A DNA stretch of 64,000 nt from Cordilura impudica (lineage: Eukaryota; Arthropoda; Insecta; Diptera; Scathophagidae): assembly GCA_963682025.1 (NCBI GenBank), contig OY821519.1, positions 141,412,429 to 141,476,428 of the forward strand. The letters are read 5' to 3'. The notes below the pieces were generated by a model. It was not told where the DNA came from, ran no database searches, and saw only the letters and a program-made list of their open reading frames with translations. Of the stretch, positions 22,760-34,162 are shown piece by piece. The position numbers and the translations under genes are program-made. Positions within the stretch are counted from its first letter, which is position 1, and each line of letters starts with the position of its first letter.

Positions 22760-23368
22760 GGCCGAGGCCACGCAATGAGTGGCAAAGCGGCAAGCGGCAG
22801 AGCGGTGAGCGGCAGAGCGGCGAGTTTGAGCGGCAAGTGGCTTATTACTGAGCGTCATTTCTGAGCGGTTAGTTGTCAAAATGCCATTGTCAATGTTATT
22901 ATTTATTATTTATATAAAAATTTTTATAATAAATGCAAAATATTTTCACTATTTTATGATTTTTATTTATTTATCGATTGAAAAACACCATAAAATGGTT
23001 GTCGTTAAGATAACAACAACAGCGGACTTTAATAATAGCGAATATCGTTTAAAAATTTTACTGAATACCAAAATCGATAATTTTGTTGTTTTCTTTTTCT
23101 AACGATTCGATTATCGTTAAAAAGAAGTTACTGAATCGCGCTACATATTGACAAAACAAAGAAAAGCCATTTTTATTCTTTGCCGCTCAGAAAACAACTA
23201 ATAATTAGAACAAGTTCTATTCCTGAGCGGCGCCGCTTAGACGCTTAGAAATGTCGCTCACAAGCCGCTCATTGTGTGGCCACTTCAGTAGTATTTCATA
23301 TGTTTTAATTTTTTTCCGCTCATCGCTCTGCCGCTCGCCGCTTTGCCGCTCATTGCGTGGCCTCGGCC
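22760..23368. mobile_element. PIF/Harbinger-type MITE with long GC-rich inverted repeats
   Basis: GGCCGAGGCCACGCAATGAG at 22760 is mirrored by the end at 23368 over about 57 bp with few mismatches. TTA lies on both sides (22757-22759 and 23369-23371), the classic 3-bp Harbinger duplication. The repeats contain tandem GAGCGGCA-like octamers, in sharp contrast to the AT-rich surroundings. 609 bp with no transposase, so non-autonomous. Confidence 0.88.
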
Positions 23369-24347
23369 TTAGACTCCTTACTAACTACTACTCGTATATA
23401 ACAATGTCATTCAACTGTGCTTTATGTTTATTTTCCATGTTTATTTACCTTACTTCCTATAGTTGTGATCTGACAATTTCTGAACCTAACAACATATCTC
23501 TCAACTTATGGCATAGAGGTATAGTATAGTCAGCCAAGCCGAGCCATTACTTTCGTACTTATTCTTTCACAGAGAAGTTTACTTTACTTTTGTGGTATTT
23601 AAAGATTTGGCCTTTTGTATGGTATTTCTTCTAAACTTAAGCTCATTTATTCATTCATTCCATACACTAATTTATCCTGCATTTTCTTCTTTTTCTTTTT
23701 GTGCACGTTTATGCCTGGTGGTGCATTCATAGCCCCTTATAGTTTGTTTACCTCATGGTTGCAAAGACGATTTTTGTTTAGCAAACAATATACAACTGGA
23801 AAAAAATTTATGTTTTCTTTAAGTTTCTTCACGATTTCGTTTATACTTATCTTCCTTTTCATGTTCCTCGTCTCTTCTGTGGTTGTATTAAGAGCTGGCA
23901 ATGTTTCATACAGCAAGAGCCACTTATGCAAAGAATTTTCGCACGACATTTGTCGTCATTGTCATCGTCATCGTCATCGTCATCGTCAAAAGAAATTAAG
24001 AAGGAGAAAAATTAAGCAGGCGTATAATTTTACAATACATTAGAATTTTATGTTTCAAGTTTTTACACACTAACTTTTAATTAAAGACTCAATTTAAAAA
24101 TTTCTTCTGTTGATGAATTTAAAGGGCATATAAACTGATCTCCCTAAAGAATGACTGACAGTTTTTTCTGAGCGGGAATTTTATGAACAAATTTGAAATG
24201 TGACAAAAAATCATTTTCATAATATGAATAACGGTTTTTTTTTTGTAAAAATTCATGGCTGAAGTAGTTCATCGTGTCCAGAGTCAATTTAAGGACCCTC
24301 TTACTTGAAGTAATAACCTAACGTTATTAAATACGATTATATGTATA
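23369..24347. other. Spacer with CGTCAT hexamer repeat
   Basis: A CGTCAT/TCATCG tandem tract lies at about 23950-23988. It makes the His-Arg run in the open frame at 23615-24043, which is otherwise low-complexity and not accepted as a gene. Confidence 0.5.
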
Positions 24348-24671
24348 TCTATAATATTAATAGGCTAGGCGATTTGTTGTGACCGATGTTTTGTTCTACC
24401 GTTTTCTCCCGATTTTGACCAAACGTATATTATTTGAAAGGTATTTCTTTTAGCCGTTTTGCAGATTTACAGATTTTTAAATTTTTTCCCTTATTTTGAG
24501 TAAATTGCATTTAAAGTTGCTACTAACACATACATAAAATTATACAATGCTATGTGTGTGTTTATGAAATTTTTTAATGTGTTTGTAATTAAAATGAGTT
24601 TGTTTTTTGTTTTTTATTTAATGAAAAAATAAAATTTCCTAGAATTTGCACTCGAATTTCGAGGGCTGGAT
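24348..24671 (+). mobile_element. Helitron-like element, first unit of a tandem pair
   Basis: Begins TCTATAATATTAATAGGCTA after an A and carries the full body to the hairpin CTCGAATTTCGAG near 24650. It then runs without the usual CTAG directly into a second unit. Confidence 0.75.
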
Positions 24672-24996
24672 TTCGAGGCTAGGCGATTTCTTGTGACTGA
24701 TTTTAAACCTTCAATTTACAACCGATTTTGACAAAAAAATACCCCTTTTGGAAAGCTATTTCTTTTTAGCTGTCCACCATATTTACAGATTTGCACCGTC
24801 TGGAAATTTTTTTTTGGATAAAATGCATTTAAAACATATACATATTTAAATTTGTGTTGAATTGTGAATTGGCTAAAATTGATTAGCATACCTTTAGGTT
24901 AACAAACCCAGTTATCTTCTGTGTATTCAACAAATATTTATAATTGAATGAAAAAATAAATTTTCCTCGAATTTGCACTCGAATTTCGAGGGCTGG
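24672..24996 (+). mobile_element. Helitron-like element, second unit, different subtype
   Basis: Starts at the internal point GGCTAGGCGATTTCTTGTGA, lacking the TCTATAATATTAATA head, directly behind the preceding unit. It ends with the same hairpin (near 24975) and GGCTGGGCTC. Its interior (GATTAGCATACCTTTAGGTT) is closer to the long variant at 15727-16255 than to its neighbour. Confidence 0.65.
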
Positions 24997-25544
24997 GCTC
25001 TTCTCCACTTCTCGATGTTGGAATATATTAATAAAATATATGGCAATTGAAAGCCTGAGTATACCGAATATGTTAAGATTAATGTTATCTAATTATTTTA
25101 AAGTTATTTAAAATAAAAAATGTATATTTCATATGCTAATAAAAGATGTTTTGGAAAAACAAATCAAAATTGCACTTGCTCTTAAATGTAACTTATTTTA
25201 ACATTATCTAATTAAACATATAGACATCTTATGAAAAGACGCAAAAATTATTACGTATTATTCGAAAAAACTTTAAAATTTAGTAGACATACAAAAAAAG
25301 TATAGTCTCTGTTTTCAAATATTTTTCAATATGTTGTTTTTGGAATACTTTCTACAGGATCCATATGACATAACTTCCCGTTTCTATATGCTAAGGCCAA
25401 AAATAAAAATTTTTTAGTCGTCCATAATTCGAATTTTATTATTTTAATATATAGTATGTATACATATGTACTATGTAAAATTTCGGATTTTTTTCTGGAA
25501 AAATAAGTCAAATTCAGTTTGTAATGCATCGAAAAAATTATTTG
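24997..25544. other. AT-rich spacer
   Basis: Nothing recognised. Confidence 0.4.
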
Positions 25545-25790
25545 CGACCTCAGAGAGTGTATATATTATTGATCCTTATAATAACTCAAGTCGGTATAGC
25601 GATGTGCGTCTGTCCGTCTGTTGTCAATCTGTTGAAATCACGCTCATTCATAAACCATTTACCCGGATAATATTGTTCGTCATTATTTGGAGCAGGTTGG
25701 AATTGAATTTGGAGCTTCTAAACCGATAAACTGAGGAATGACAAACGAAAATGTGAAGAAACTCCGAAAATTTCATATAATAAATTAGAA
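25545..25790 (+). repeat. Dispersed repeat R2, third copy
   Basis: ACTCAAGTCGGTATAGCGAT, a GTCTGTCCGTCTG run, TTGAAATCACGCTCATTCAT and GGAGCAGGTTGGAATTGAA align with 10425-10570. Confidence 0.65.
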
Positions 25791-26497
25791 ATATTGAAAA
25801 ATGTTTATATGTAGTAGAACATGTGCATAAAGATAAACGAATGTTCACATATACAAAAAAAAAAAATACAAAAAAAAAAAACAATCAAACAAAAATGTGT
25901 ATGCATCGCTAACAAACAAACAAAAAATTTATTTGTATGTATTATTTACATTTATGCTTATCGACTTTAATAATTGCTTTCAATAAAAAAGCCCGAAAAT
26001 ACCAAAATTGTTTTGTTAATTATCATTTTAATTTTAAACATCATTCTAAAAAATCTAACCATTATAATTTGAAATCCAGCCTTTTTTGGAATATTTTCTA
26101 CCAGTTCTGTATCGTATAATCCCCCCGCATTTTTTATCTAACTGTCGAAATGGACGTCCAAGATTGATATAAAAAACAATGTTATAAATAAGGAATACCA
26201 ATTTACCAATCAATTAGTTTTAAATACTCGAAATCAGTAGTTAGATTAAACAATACTAATTCCTGATATTTTGAATGAAGATTTTTTAAACATCTTGGTT
26301 TGAAAAGACCATCGAAATGTAGCTGTTATTAACAAAAAAATATTGAAACCTCTTGTATTTTCTGATAGAATCTTCCGGCGATGACTTGCAATTTTTGTTA
26401 ATATGGCAACCCTGTTAAATGTTTCATAAAGTAACAAATAATAGTTCTGTTCCCCCACGATGTTGAAGCATGTTCAAGTATGTTGAACATTAGTCGA

Positions 26498-26912
26498 GTG
26501 CGTTCCACCAGAAAAATGTCAAGCTAAAGAGAGACACATTTGCAGTTTTTCACCACAACTCACCATGCTTGAACAGCTAGAACTTTGCTATAAAAAATTT
26601 GTGTGAGTAAGTTTCAACCATTTACGAAAAGTGACGGAAGCAGTTGTTTTCATTCGTTTTTTGGTTTTTTGATTTTTGTCAAAAAAATAAAATTTTGGTA
26701 AAAATAAATAAAATGGGAAAAAATTAGTTTTATCTGAAAATTTATTGGAATCAAGCAGTGATTCAGAAGAAGAATTAATTATGAATCATGGTTTTTGCTT
26801 CAAGTCGTTCCACCAGAAAAATAGAAAATGAGAGTGAAGAGCGTAACTATGAAATTACTCAATGCTTGAGTTTTGCTAGACTTTTAAAAGATATTGTTCT
26901 GGCGGAACAGAC
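26498..26912. mobile_element. Putative MITE, possibly Harbinger-related
   Basis: GTGCGTTCCACCAGAAAAAT at 26498 is mirrored by the minus-strand GTCTGTTCCGCCAGAACAAT starting at 26912. A third, directly oriented copy of the CGTTCCACCAGAAAAAT core lies inside, at about 26807-26823. A short acidic frame (SSSDSEEELIMNHG, near 26750) recalls the N-termini of some Harbinger transposases; that link is inference. The target duplication is not clear. Confidence 0.6.
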
Positions 26913-28132
26913 CTAATACATCGTAAAATCAGAAGAGAACAGAATTGTAATTGCATTCAATTTTATATTCGGTTATTATTTTTATAGCAATTCGGTTGGC
27001 AATAAATTCGGTAGGCACAATGAATCTGCAGAACTTGTTAATCTCATCTAGACCCGTTAATGCTGTTTTCTTTTCTGAAGATCTTTTCTTACAAAAGCTT
27101 ACATTATAATTTTTCAACGATTGAGAAAAAAATATATTAGTTTTATTATAGTCAGTGTAATTCAACAGACTCCAATTTAAAGAAATTTAGAATCAAAATG
27201 TTGAACATTGTTAGCCCATTACCTACCGGCTGCCATCAAATTCCTTTGTTCGATTTGGATGAAACTTTACATTCACATTATTTACGGTATTTATATTGAT
27301 ATGATATGTTTTGGTGAGACAATCGTCCAAAAATGTTATAGTATTTTATAGTCGACCTGCTGCAGTTTATTTTTACTTGTTTTCCAATAAAAATGGTTTT
27401 TATGACTTCCTTAATAAAATCCAACATATTTACCGTGTTTTTGGAACTCTCAAAATGCGAATTTGCTAAGTTAATAGTCCTGCCATTAAATCGTACCTGT
27501 AACGCAAGTGAAAAATCTTTCGGAACATAATGAACACTTAAGGCCATATGGCGCCAGTACGATTTTTCAAAGCTATACTCTCCGTAAGTTGTACCTCGTG
27601 ATACCTCGTGCCTAGGTCTCTAGCTAGATTTTTGCAAAGTCCGCTCAATTTTCTACCAAAAGAGTTCAATAATGAATTCATTCAAATTGGGGGAAAATTC
27701 CTTCTTCTAATAGAATATGAGACTGTAGTTATTTCTTGACATACATATATGCTGTAACGATGATATAGAGTGGCGGTTGTAATACAATTCGCCCAAGAAC
27801 AGCATCAGAGAATTCTCAAGGTAACAATTATGCCTTGAGAAGTGTTGTGATTCTGTGAAATTGGGTTCTGATTCCGAACTGGTACACATATATGATTCGC
27901 TGAGAATTGAGATAAGAAATTCGATTCCGGAGAAACAGCTTTTCAAACAATTTTGACAAATTAAGTAGTAAGTGCCATTGCCACCGCGTTTAAAACCCTT
28001 TAACGGTAACTGAAACGAAATCAGAGCTAATTTTGATCTTATTATATATTTGTGAATTCAGTAAATATTTCTTTTTTTTTTTATCAAATGAAAGAAAATC
28101 GTCTTCTTGACTTTCATTAATATACATACATA
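26913..28132. other. Spacer with an unrecognised minus-strand open frame
   Basis: An 89-codon minus frame (27278-27547) has fairly balanced composition and continues upstream in another frame to about 27660. I do not recognise it, and it may be a decayed coding segment. Other frames look random. Confidence 0.3.
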
Positions 28133-28441
28133 TCTATAATATTAATAGGCTAGGCGATTTCTTGTGACTGATGTTTTGTTCTACCGTTTTATCCCGATTT
28201 TGACCAAACGTATAATATTTCAAAGTTATTTCATTTTAGCCGTTTTGCAGATTTACAGATTTTTTAATTTTTTCATTTATTTTGAGAAAATTACATTTAA
28301 AGTTGTTACCAACACATACATAAAATTATACAATGCTATGTGTGTGTTTATTAAATTTGTTAATGTGTTTTAATAAAAATGAGTTTGTTTTTTGTGTTAA
28401 TTTGTGGATTGGCTATAATTTCGAGGGCTGGAATCTGCTAG
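28133..28441 (+). mobile_element. Helitron-like short element
   Basis: Begins TCTATAATATTAATAGGCTA after an A and ends GGCTGGAATCTGCTAG before a T. The 3' hairpin is reduced to its second half (TTTCGAG), so this copy has a small 3' deletion. Confidence 0.78.
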
Positions 28442-29589
28442 TGTATATAATTTTCACACTTTCAATTGTTTGATTTTCTTCTTAGCTAACCAATTATTTA
28501 TTTTATTCTTTATGTTTGCAATATTTCTTATATGCAAGTGTGGTGACACAAGTAGTTGTTTGTTTTAAAGCAGATCATTAAAGGAATTTATTTTGTAATT
28601 TTCGCAAATATTTTTTTATAAGACTTGTCTAATAAGAATTCCATTTCGAATAAAATTAACAATAAAGAAGGATTTTGGTGTCCTTTTGGAGCTATACTAA
28701 TGCTAAGACAATGAGTCAATAAGATCCAAACATGCTGCTAATTCAATGAATGATATTTTGAATACTAATTGATTAGAAAATGATTTAATTATGGAATTGA
28801 CAGCTAGATACTACAGTTATATTTTCAGACAAAAAAAAAAAAAATGATGGTGCCAACAACAAATTTATTTATAGCGCTTCTATAAATTTCCATATTTTAG
28901 TACCCATTCGTTAATATCTTTAACAAATAATGCATTTTCAGTGCAAATGACTCTGAAACAGAATGTCTCGATTTCATTTGCCGGCCATTTCAAAAAAGAA
29001 ATATAAATTTTTTTAAATCATATGGCTTTCAAAATTAAATTAAAAAGTTCTTAAAATAGCGCGCACTGATTTTACACTTTTAATAATTCTTATAAAAATA
29101 AAATAAAAAAATAAATACACTTAGTGCTAGTTCCCGCCATACTCGAAATAGAGCCTATTATTACTATCATAATGATTCAGAAATTATCTCTTAAGTTTTG
29201 CAATTTTTTTTTTTGTGATTTCATTCCTTTAAATATCTCTTATATACATGTTAGTGTTTAAATTTAATAATTTTTTATCGCCGCAGATACATATGTACAT
29301 ATATATATTTCATGTTTGGCGACGACAAACAAAGTGTAAGCAATACACCACATAAACATCACATTGACATGATATTGCAATTTTTGTTTTTGTCTCGATC
29401 GGTTTAACGACCGAAAATTATGACTGTGTTTAAATATCTCGTGTACGTACCATACATATGTTTGTTTTTGTGTGCGCCCCTGAAAATACAATGGTTCGAA
29501 ATTATTTAAATGCAGTTTTAGAGATAACAAAATTTATAGAGAATGTGTAAAAAAATAAAAAAGTGGTTGCCCAGATTAGCTGGAACAGC
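28442..29589. other. AT-rich spacer
   Basis: Nothing recognised. Confidence 0.4.
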
Positions 29590-30775
29590 AAACTAGTTGT
29601 GACACACAATTTTGCGTCATAGCTTATTTCAACCAGCAAGTTCGGAAAACTGTAACGGTTTCAATAGGTTTTCGAATAGCGGTACATTCTTTGTTGTCAT
29701 GCTGGCAATGATTAAGATTAATTTTTAGTATGTATTAACAATCGCATTTTTTGGCAATGGGACGACGTACTACTATAGATCAGCGAGAATTTTTCATCAG
29801 CCATTTCACAAGTGGCCATTCGCACCGCAAAGTATTTGAGATGGTCTGAAAATTAGATTCATAACGAGAGCAGAAAAGCTCCCAACCAAAATTTAATGAA
29901 ACTGATGAGCGCTTCATCGTTCGAAAAATAAAGGAAAAGACCAAGGTATCTGCTCTAAAATTTGTTTAAGTTAAAATGAATTAAATAAAACGTATAGTGT
30001 GTGCTTCGGGCCAATAATTTTAATAATAGAGTAATTCGCCAAAGATTATATTAGGAAAGACTCAAGGTTTTGATAGTAAGTAGTAATGTTTTCGGCTCAG
30101 AGCGACAAACATATGTCTTGCGTACTCCAAATTCAGTGCTCGATACAGAAACTTTAAGGTTATAGTTAAACACGGCAGTGACAGTGGTGTAGGGAACTTG
30201 GAGTTTATAAGGAGTACGATGGAATAACATGTGTACTTCAACTTATTAAAGCTCAAGTTATTTAAAAGTGCCAAAAACCTGGGTATAAGGCAGGAGTTTC
30301 GGTTCTATCAGGACAATGGCTTGAAATATAACTCGGAATTTGTCCAAACATGGCTAACTTGGAATTAACCTTACTTGATGCAACCTCCGCCACAATAACT
30401 TGATCTCAATTCCATTGGGAATTAATGGATAATTTTTAATCAAAACGCCCTGACGGACCAGATTTCCAATAAAAATTACCATTAAGCTGCGTTAATGGTG
30501 AGCTGGGCAAAAATAACTCCTCAAACTACTTAAATGTTAGTGAAGTCGATGTAAAAACGCTGAAAGCAGATAATTAATATATTTTATCATAAAAAATCCA
30601 ATTTTTACTTTAATCGTACTTTATGTTAGTTAATTGAAATAAGCTGTGACTATTTAGGCTTCCTTATTTTTAGTTTTTAATTTGTAATTTGTAATTAATT
30701 TTTGAAGTTGTGAAAATATGCTACTAACCCAGGTTTAATTTTGGTTGAAATAAATTGTGAACCACTGTATATAGG
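29590..30775 (+). pseudogene. Tc1-like transposon relic
   Basis: Plus-strand frames start MGRRTTIDQREFFISHFTSG near 29756, a Tc1-type helix-turn-helix opening. They continue with PKFNETDERFIVRKIKEKTK. After decayed sequence, FYQDNGLKYNSEFVQTWLTW (about 30300-30365) is the second-Asp block. The putative right end (minus strand TACAGTGGTTCACAATTTAT near 30770) is loosely echoed on the left by GTTGTGACACACAATTTTG near 29595. Many stops and frameshifts. Confidence 0.7.
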
Positions 30776-30979
30776 TACAGGGCTTTTTTCTGCCTGCTTT
30801 ATATTATCAACATAACTATAATGCGTTTCTTTTCACAAACAAAAAATTGTTGTAGGTCCATGTAGTAAAAATATATTTTTCAATGAATGTTTTATAAATT
30901 TTTTTTAAAAAAAATTATAAGTTTTAGATTTATTTTTAAAATACTAAAAATTTTATATCACACTATCATTTGTAATTTA
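30776..30979. other. AT-rich spacer
   Basis: Nothing recognised. Confidence 0.4.
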
Positions 30980-31064
30980 TTTCGGAAAAGTATTTAAACT
31001 CAACCACATCAATTGTATTCGGTAGACATACCCATTAATAGTTTAGTATGGTTTGAGAAGCTCA

Positions 31065-32343
31065 TACGAGGGCGGTTCGGAAAGTTCTTAGCCTAGCAGT
31101 GAAACAGAATAGTTAGATTTTCAAAAATATTTTTATATTTCAATATAATCTCCTGGAACTTCAATACACTTAGTCCAACGCTTATCTAGCAATTCTATCA
31201 CTTGATTAAAATAGTTTTCCTCAATCTCTTCAAAATAGTGGTTTATAGCAGTAATTGCATCTTCATTTGAGGTAAAACGCTTGCCAGCACGGAATTTTTT
31301 TTAGATTTGGGAACAGATAAAAGTCACTGGGAGCTAAATCAGGAAAATAAGGTGGGTGGTCAAGCAACTCGTACTTTAATTCGTTGATTTTAGCCATTGT
31401 TTAAACACTATTGTGCGCTGGTGCATTGTCTTGATGAAAAAATATTTTTTTTTTTTGTAAGGAAGGACGTTTTTCTAGAATTTTTACATTTAATTGATCC
31501 AAAGGGTTGCAATAGTACTCTGAATTTATTGTTCTACCCTTTTGCAGATAGTCGATCAATAAAATACTTTTGAATTCCCCAAAAAACCGTTGCCATAACC
31601 TTACCAGCCTATTGAATTATTTTTGCCTTCTTTGGGGCTCTTCCTCCAGCTTCAGTCCATTGTTTGGATTGTTTTTTTTTATCTCTGGACTATAGTGGTG
31701 GATCCATGTCTCTTCAACAGTTATGAAACGACGCTTAAAATCCATTACATTTTTCTTAAAACGAACCAAACAAGTTTGAGAAATTTTCATTTTATGCGTT
31801 TTTGGTCGACTGTTGACAAATGCGGCACCCATCTTGCAGAAAGCTTTTTCATCTGTAGTTCTGCATGCAAAATTAAATGGACTCGATCGTTTGTGATGCC
31901 CATGATATTAGCTCTTTCACGCACTTTTATTCGTCGATCATCTAATACCATATCATGCATTTTGGCTACGATTTCTGTTGTTGTTGCTGTTTTTGGAAGT
32001 TCACTACGTGGTTCATCTTCAATGCTTGTACGACCATGTTTAAATTCAGCAACCCAATTTTTTACTGTTGCATATGAAGGAGCACTTTCACCTTACACAT
32101 TGTCCCGATAAACCTTTTTTATGTAAATATTTAATGACGCCACGAATTTCTAAGTTTTCCATTGTAAAAAAATCGCGGATGCATCTTTTTGGAACACCTG
32201 TTTCTATATGAAGGAGTTGCCAGATCAAAAGGAAATTTAACATGTTTTCATAGCAGAGATGGATCTTTCCAAAACACTTAACCTTTTTCTGTTTATACCC
32301 AGCTTTCTGTGCTAGGCTAAGCACTTTCCGAACCGCCCTCGTA
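31065..32343 (-). mobile_element. Full-length mariner, defective, nested in another mariner
   Basis: TA at 31065-31066 and 32342-32343 flank inverted repeats starting CGAGGGCGGTTCGGAAAG and matching for about 30 bp (left to TTCTTAGCCTAGCA, right to TGCTTAGCCTAGCA). The total of 1279 bp is the standard mariner length. It sits inside the mauritiana-type copy, which reads through cleanly when it is removed. Confidence 0.9.
31130..32162 (-). pseudogene. Mariner transposase (DD34D), frameshifted
   Basis: The start ATG at 32160-32162 opens MENLEIRGVIKYLHKKGLS, the typical N-terminus. Later frames give SQTCLVRFKKNVMDFKRRF and FITVEETWIHHYSPE, with Glu where the first catalytic Asp (VDETWIHH) belongs, though the neighbouring residues fit. 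FFHQDNAPAH (second Asp), HPPYFPDLAPSDFYLFPN (third Asp) and RWTKCIEVPGDYIEI near the C-terminus follow. Stops occur after GLSGQCVR (32088) and elsewhere, so it is inactive. Confidence 0.85.
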
Positions 32344-32830
32344 ATACACGATTTCCAGCTGTCCCACCACATACAACAAGAGTGTTTTCCATGAATATTT
32401 GGCTGAGAAATCAAAATCGATTGATATTCAACAAAGTTACTGGCTTATATGTGCTGCAAAAGGGCAGAAAAACCGGGTTTTTACCCGTAACTCAAGATTT
32501 TGGAGGCGTTTCGCAAATTTCTAGGACAGGGTCTTGTTATACTCGACAAGACCAATCAGAAAAAAGCATCGCATTCGAGTTATTTTGTTCTGTCACACAG
32601 TGTAATGCTAGCAATTCCTCGTTCGTTGTCTTCGATGTCAAATTCACCGTTCTTAAACTTTTTAAGCCACTCACGACAACTTCTCTCACTTAAGAGAGCC
32701 GCACCACATGTTTCGACAACCAGTCGATACGCCTCTGATGCAGATTTCTTCAAATTTAAGAAGTCAAACAAAAATTCCGGAAAATAACGCTTTCTCTTCT
32801 CTAAACTCGATATTTTCGCACGAAAAAAAT

Positions 32831-33271
32831 ATATGGTTCTGATAATAAATACGATAATATTTCAAGTTGATGTTGTTGAAAGATGTCCAACCTGACGATA
32901 AACTGAAAATTTTAACAAGATCTGATAATTTATTGCACAAAAATAATACGCGTATAAGATAAACTAACACATTTTAAACACATTAAATAGTCATTTTGTA
33001 ATTTACAAAATGGAAATTCGAAATTTTAAATGTATCCCTCTAACTGTTTAGTTAAACCTTAGATATAATTTGCACGATTCTCGTGTCCTTAAATTTTAAT
33101 GTGGTCCTCGTTCTCGCATTATATAATACTATGTTTTTTTTTTTTTTAATTAATGTTGTTATATTAGACTATTTCTCTTTTTGACAAAAGAAAGAACACT
33201 AATTTTGTCCTGTATTGCATCTAAAATTTCCAAGGTTCAGAAAATACGCACATCGAACACACAATGTTTTG
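32831..33271. other. AT-rich spacer
   Basis: Nothing recognised; it may contain the eroded 5' end of the mauritiana-type mariner. Confidence 0.4.
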
Positions 33272-34162
33272 TTCTAAAACAACCAACACATATTTTTAAT
33301 TTCATATCAAATAAGGTGTGTTTCTAAATTTTGTGCTTTGCCGAACACAATCATGAATATGTTTCGTTTTAATACTTGATTATGAACACAAATATGTTTC
33401 TACCACGTATTGTTTTATTCGAACACACATAACCACACAGTTTCGATTGTAGCTATATTTTAAGATCGTGTTCTGTTCGTGTTCTCAAAAAAAAAAAAAA
33501 AACAGAACATGAACAATACACATGTTGGAGTGTAACTTTATTTTAAGACCGTGTTCTGGCAGGTGTACTTCGGAAAAACAGAACGTGAATAATATACAGG
33601 TTCGAGTTCAGTGAATAATAACAGTTTAATTTTAACCACACAGAGAAATTTTTATATTTTTTTTATGAATTATTTTCGTTTTTTTTATTAGTTTATTTTT
33701 ATTATTATTTTTTTATTTTTATTATATTTTTTTTTTTTTTTTTTATTAACTTTTTATATTTATTTTTTTATACCTGCTAATGAATTATTTTAAATATTTT
33801 AAATAAATTTGGATAGTAATAAATAATAAATTTAAATAAATTTGGATAATATTTTCATTTTTGCTGTACGCGCTCAGGAACACGAACTGAAAATAAAGCT
33901 ACACTCGAACTTGTGTATTGTTTATGTTCTGTTTTTTTTTCTGAGAACACGAATAGAACACGAACTTAAAATATAGCTACACTCGATACTGTGTGGTTTA
34001 TGTGTGTTCGAATAAAACAATACGTGATAGAAACATGTTCGTGTTCACAATCACGTATTAAAACGAAACACATTCATGATTGTGTTCGACAAAGTACAAA
34101 ATTTAGAAACACACATAATTGATATGAAAATAAATATATGTGTTTGTTGGTCTGAGTAGTGT
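33272..34162. mobile_element. Foldback-type element with about 330-bp inverted arms
   Basis: The left arm (about 33272-33605) and right arm (about 33865-34162) are inverted complements over most of their length. Shared blocks include ACACAATCATGAATRTGTTT, CGTATTGTTTTATTCGAACA and GCTATATTTTAAG. Within each arm a subrepeat recurs (GTGTTCTG...CAGAACATGAACAATACACA). The roughly 260-bp centre is T/A-rich with repeated AAATAAATTTGGATA. No coding capacity. The structure would fold into a long hairpin. Confidence 0.85.

Larger units (their letters stand above)
30980..32830 (-). pseudogene. Mauritiana-type mariner, split by a second mariner
   Basis: Minus-strand N-terminal part (32580-32795): FDFLNLKKSASEAYRLVVET and CREWLKKFKNGEFDIEDNE, the Mos1-like helix-turn-helix region. 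After a deletion, HGKHSCCMWWDS appears at 32350-32410. Removing the mariner at 31065-32343 and one TA joins the halves into IVYYELLKPY. This continues as TINGYVYRIQLMWL in 30985-31040, as expected for this subfamily. The rest of the C-terminus is missing. Confidence 0.8.

Noticed and set aside
23615..24043. 142-codon open frame with His-Arg run
   Set aside because: The His-Arg run is a CGTCAT microsatellite and the rest is T-rich low complexity; not a convincing gene.
31623..32111. 162-codon plus-strand frame
   Set aside because: It is the antisense shadow of the mariner transposase relic on the minus strand.
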